A stretch of DNA of 32,024 bases from Tenericutes bacterium RIFOXYA12_FULL_35_10 (lineage in GTDB: Bacteria > Bacillota_I > Bacilli_A > Acholeplasmatales > Acholeplasmataceae): the NCBI GenBank assembly GCA_001830045.1, contig MIDA01000084.1:1-32024 (forward strand), in the 5' to 3' direction. The position numbers and the translations under genes are program-made. The notes below the pieces were generated by a model. It saw only the letters and a program-made list of their open reading frames with translations. It made no database searches and was not told where the DNA came from. Shown here piece after piece: positions 30,311 to 32,024 of the stretch; position 1 is the first letter of the stretch; every line of letters begins with the position of its first letter.

Positions 30311-32024
30311 ATGCAAAATCAGTTTTTTGTCAATCATGAAGGTCCACATTTCATCGATTTTATCAAAGAGCATTTAGGAACTTGTAAAGAGTTCATTTTT
30401 TCCGTTAGTTTTATTAAACATTCTGGGTTATCATTAATCAAAAAAGAGATCATTCAAGCACTTGATAGTGGAGCAATTGGCAAAGTGATCACTTCAACAT
30501 ATCAAAACTTTACGGATACTGTTTCACTCAAGGAATTTCTTGATTTAATGAATAAATATCCTAACTTTGAATGTCATCTAGAGAAAAATAATTTATCAGA
30601 TGGTGGCATGCATACGAAAGGCTATCTCTTTAATCATGGATTCAAATTTACGCTCCTTGTAGGTTCAACAAATTTAACTCGTTATGCTTTACTTCATAAT
30701 ATTGAATGGAATTTAGTTCATACATCCATTTCAAAAACTGGTGTCTATCAAGATGCTGAAAATCAGTTTTATAAGATGTGGAATAATACAGATTTACTTA
30801 CACAAAAAGATATTGATAAATACGCGGTTCAACTCGAGTATGCCATTGAAAAATGGGATATGGATTATTTCCAGGAAACTGTATCCACTATAAAGCCTAA
30901 TTATTTACAAAGAAAGGCGTTAAAAGAACTTAGACGGTATCGCGACCAAGGTGTTCATAAAGCATTGATCATTGCAGCCACAGGTTCAGGGAAAACGTAT
31001 TTAGCTGCCTTTGATGCAAGAAACTATGGCGCATCTCGTCTGCTTTTTGTTGTTCATAGAGAATCGATATTACATGATGCTATGAGAACTTTTCAAAATG
31101 TTTTTGGACACAGTAGAACATATGGCTTCTATACAGGAACTGAAAAGGATTTATCATCTGATTTTGTATTTGCTACTAACTTAACATTAGCTAACAACCT
31201 CGATGTGTTTGATGATGATTTTTTTCAATACATCGTACTCGATGAAGTTCATCATGCTGCAGCATCAACATATCAAAAAATCATCAACAATTTTAAACCA
31301 GAGTTTTTACTGGGTTTAACTGCAACTCCTGATCGTATGGATAATCAAGATATCTATGGTCTTTTTGATAAGAATGTTCCATTTGATTTACCTCTGAGAG
31401 ATGCGATCATTAATGACTTAGTCGTTCCCTTTCATTACTATGGTATACGAAATCAACTGATCAGCTATGATGAAAAGGAAGCTAAAACATTTATTAGACA
31501 AATTGGTAGTTCTGAAAATGGCGAATTTATAAATGAAGAAATCAAAAAATATAAACCACTAGATAGTAAACTCAAAGCAATCGGTTTTTGTAGCACAACC
31601 GAACATGCAAGATTAATGTCAGAAGTCATGAATCAATTGGGATATCATTCTATCCATCTTCAGGCTTATAACAATACAGGTGAACGTTTAAGTGCATTTA
31701 AAGATTTACAAGATGAAAATCATCCTCTTGAAATCATTTTTGCTGTTGATATTTTAAATGAGGGTGTCGATATACCAGGCATTAATATGGTTCTTTTTAT
31801 CAGACCTACAGATTCACCTGTTGTTTTCTTGCAACAACTTGGTAGAGGATTAAGAAAATATCCTGGAAAGGATTATTTAACCGTTCTTGATTTTATTGGT
31901 AACTCGTATAAACGTAGTATTCAAATCATTAGAGCACTAGGTACTCTATCCAAGAGTACAGTTTTAGAGAAAAAATTACTGATTAATTTACTCAGGGATA
32001 ATTTCAAAGAGATTGATATTCCTG
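30311..32024 (+). CDS. PLD nuclease-SF2 helicase fusion (DUF3427 type), partial at the 3' end
   Basis: The open frame starts at the ATG at 30311, with GGGGGA at 30300-30305, and runs off the window after 571 codons. Residues about 20-150 are a phospholipase-D-like nuclease domain: HTKGYLF (about 101-107) with GSTNLT (about 118-123) is the HxK...GSxN motif. A SF2 DEAD/DEAH helicase follows: Walker A ATGSGKT (about 223-229), DEVH (about 311-314), TATPDR (about 338-343), and QQLGRGLRK (about 508-516). The family usually ends with a DUF3427 domain and has about 950-1050 residues, so nearly half is outside the window. Such proteins are found in defence islands and among genome-maintenance genes. 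Only one active-site HxK is seen, so it may work as a dimer. Confidence 0.85.
   Translation, partial: MQNQFFVNHEGPHFIDFIKEHLGTCKEFIFSVSFIKHSGLSLIKKEIIQALDSGAIGKVITSTYQNFTDTVSLKEFLDLMNKYPNFECHLEKNNLSDGGMHTKGYLFNHGFKFTLLVGSTNLTRYALLHNIEWNLVHTSISKTGVYQDAENQFYKMWNNTDLLTQKDIDKYAVQLEYAIEKWDMDYFQETVSTIKPNYLQRKALKELRRYRDQGVHKALIIAATGSGKTYLAAFDARNYGASRLLFVVHRESILHDAMRTFQNVFGHSRTYGFYTGTEKDLSSDFVFATNLTLANNLDVFDDDFFQYIVLDEVHHAAASTYQKIINNFKPEFLLGLTATPDRMDNQDIYGLFDKNVPFDLPLRDAIINDLVVPFHYYGIRNQLISYDEKEAKTFIRQIGSSENGEFINEEIKKYKPLDSKLKAIGFCSTTEHARLMSEVMNQLGYHSIHLQAYNNTGERLSAFKDLQDENHPLEIIFAVDILNEGVDIPGINMVLFIRPTDSPVVFLQQLGRGLRKYPGKDYLTVLDFIGNSYKRSIQIIRALGTLSKSTVLEKKLLINLLRDNFKEIDIP

Noticed and set aside
1-32024. 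tRNA, rRNA, CRISPR, IS element or integrase
   Set aside because: I read all gaps on both strands and saw no cloverleaf, repeat array, transposase or attachment repeat. A covariance-model scan would be needed to exclude small RNAs.

Overview
The window is AT-rich and gene-dense. It uses TGA as a stop in at least ten genes (for example der, the AbiEi-like gene and the licA-like kinase), so the code is standard. The core gene order rluB-cmk-S1 protein-der-gpsA-(inserted genes)-hup and the rdgB-yfcE pair are Firmicutes-type. Protein style, small intergenic gaps and very low GC suggest a low-GC Firmicute or an Acholeplasma-like Mollicute. That placement is an inference from gene order and composition, not from a marker search.

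Layout. 1-3943: a flavodoxin gene broken by an in-frame TGA, overlapping an FMN-binding membrane protein; then a DUF2975-like membrane protein, a small XRE regulator and a lipoprotein in one overlapping operon; then a membrane-anchored ankyrin protein and a possible lipoprotein remnant. 4017-11297: the conserved housekeeping block (rluB, cmk, five-domain S1 protein, der, gpsA, two GNAT acetyltransferases, a small membrane protein, hup), with clear terminators after gpsA and hup. 11345-16941: a VOC protein, an EamA transporter, a DUF2207 membrane protein, a second (cytosolic) ankyrin protein behind a cluster of hairpins and a DnaA-box pair, and an ASKHA protein whose motif order looks circularly permuted relative to ROK kinases. 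16988-17640: an AbiEi-type antitoxin with a perfect consensus promoter but no AbiEii toxin. 17671-20227, minus strand: CPBP protease, GH17-type glucanase and a small membrane protein. 20313-26258: an overlapping operon of rdgB, a YfcE-type phosphodiesterase, a LicA-like kinase, a 999-residue TPR-GAF-PAS-GGDEF-EAL protein with apparently dead catalytic sites, and a HEPN-like protein. 26277-28764: small proteins, a DUF805 protein and an AlkD-like DNA glycosylase. 28790-end: a YqjM-type ene-reductase under a striking operator/terminator dyad, a small two-helix membrane protein, and a PLD-nuclease/SF2-helicase gene that runs off the window.

The most unusual items are the permuted ROK-like kinase (15961-16941), the degenerate GGDEF-EAL receptor coupled to a HEPN-like protein (22195-26258), the orphan AbiEi, the dyad in front of the ene-reductase and the stop codon in the flavodoxin FMN loop. 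Many promoters are of the extended -10 (TGnTATAAT) type. No tRNA, rRNA, CRISPR array or insertion sequence was seen, and no gene-free stretch exceeds 300 bases; the longest (3791-4038) is described below.
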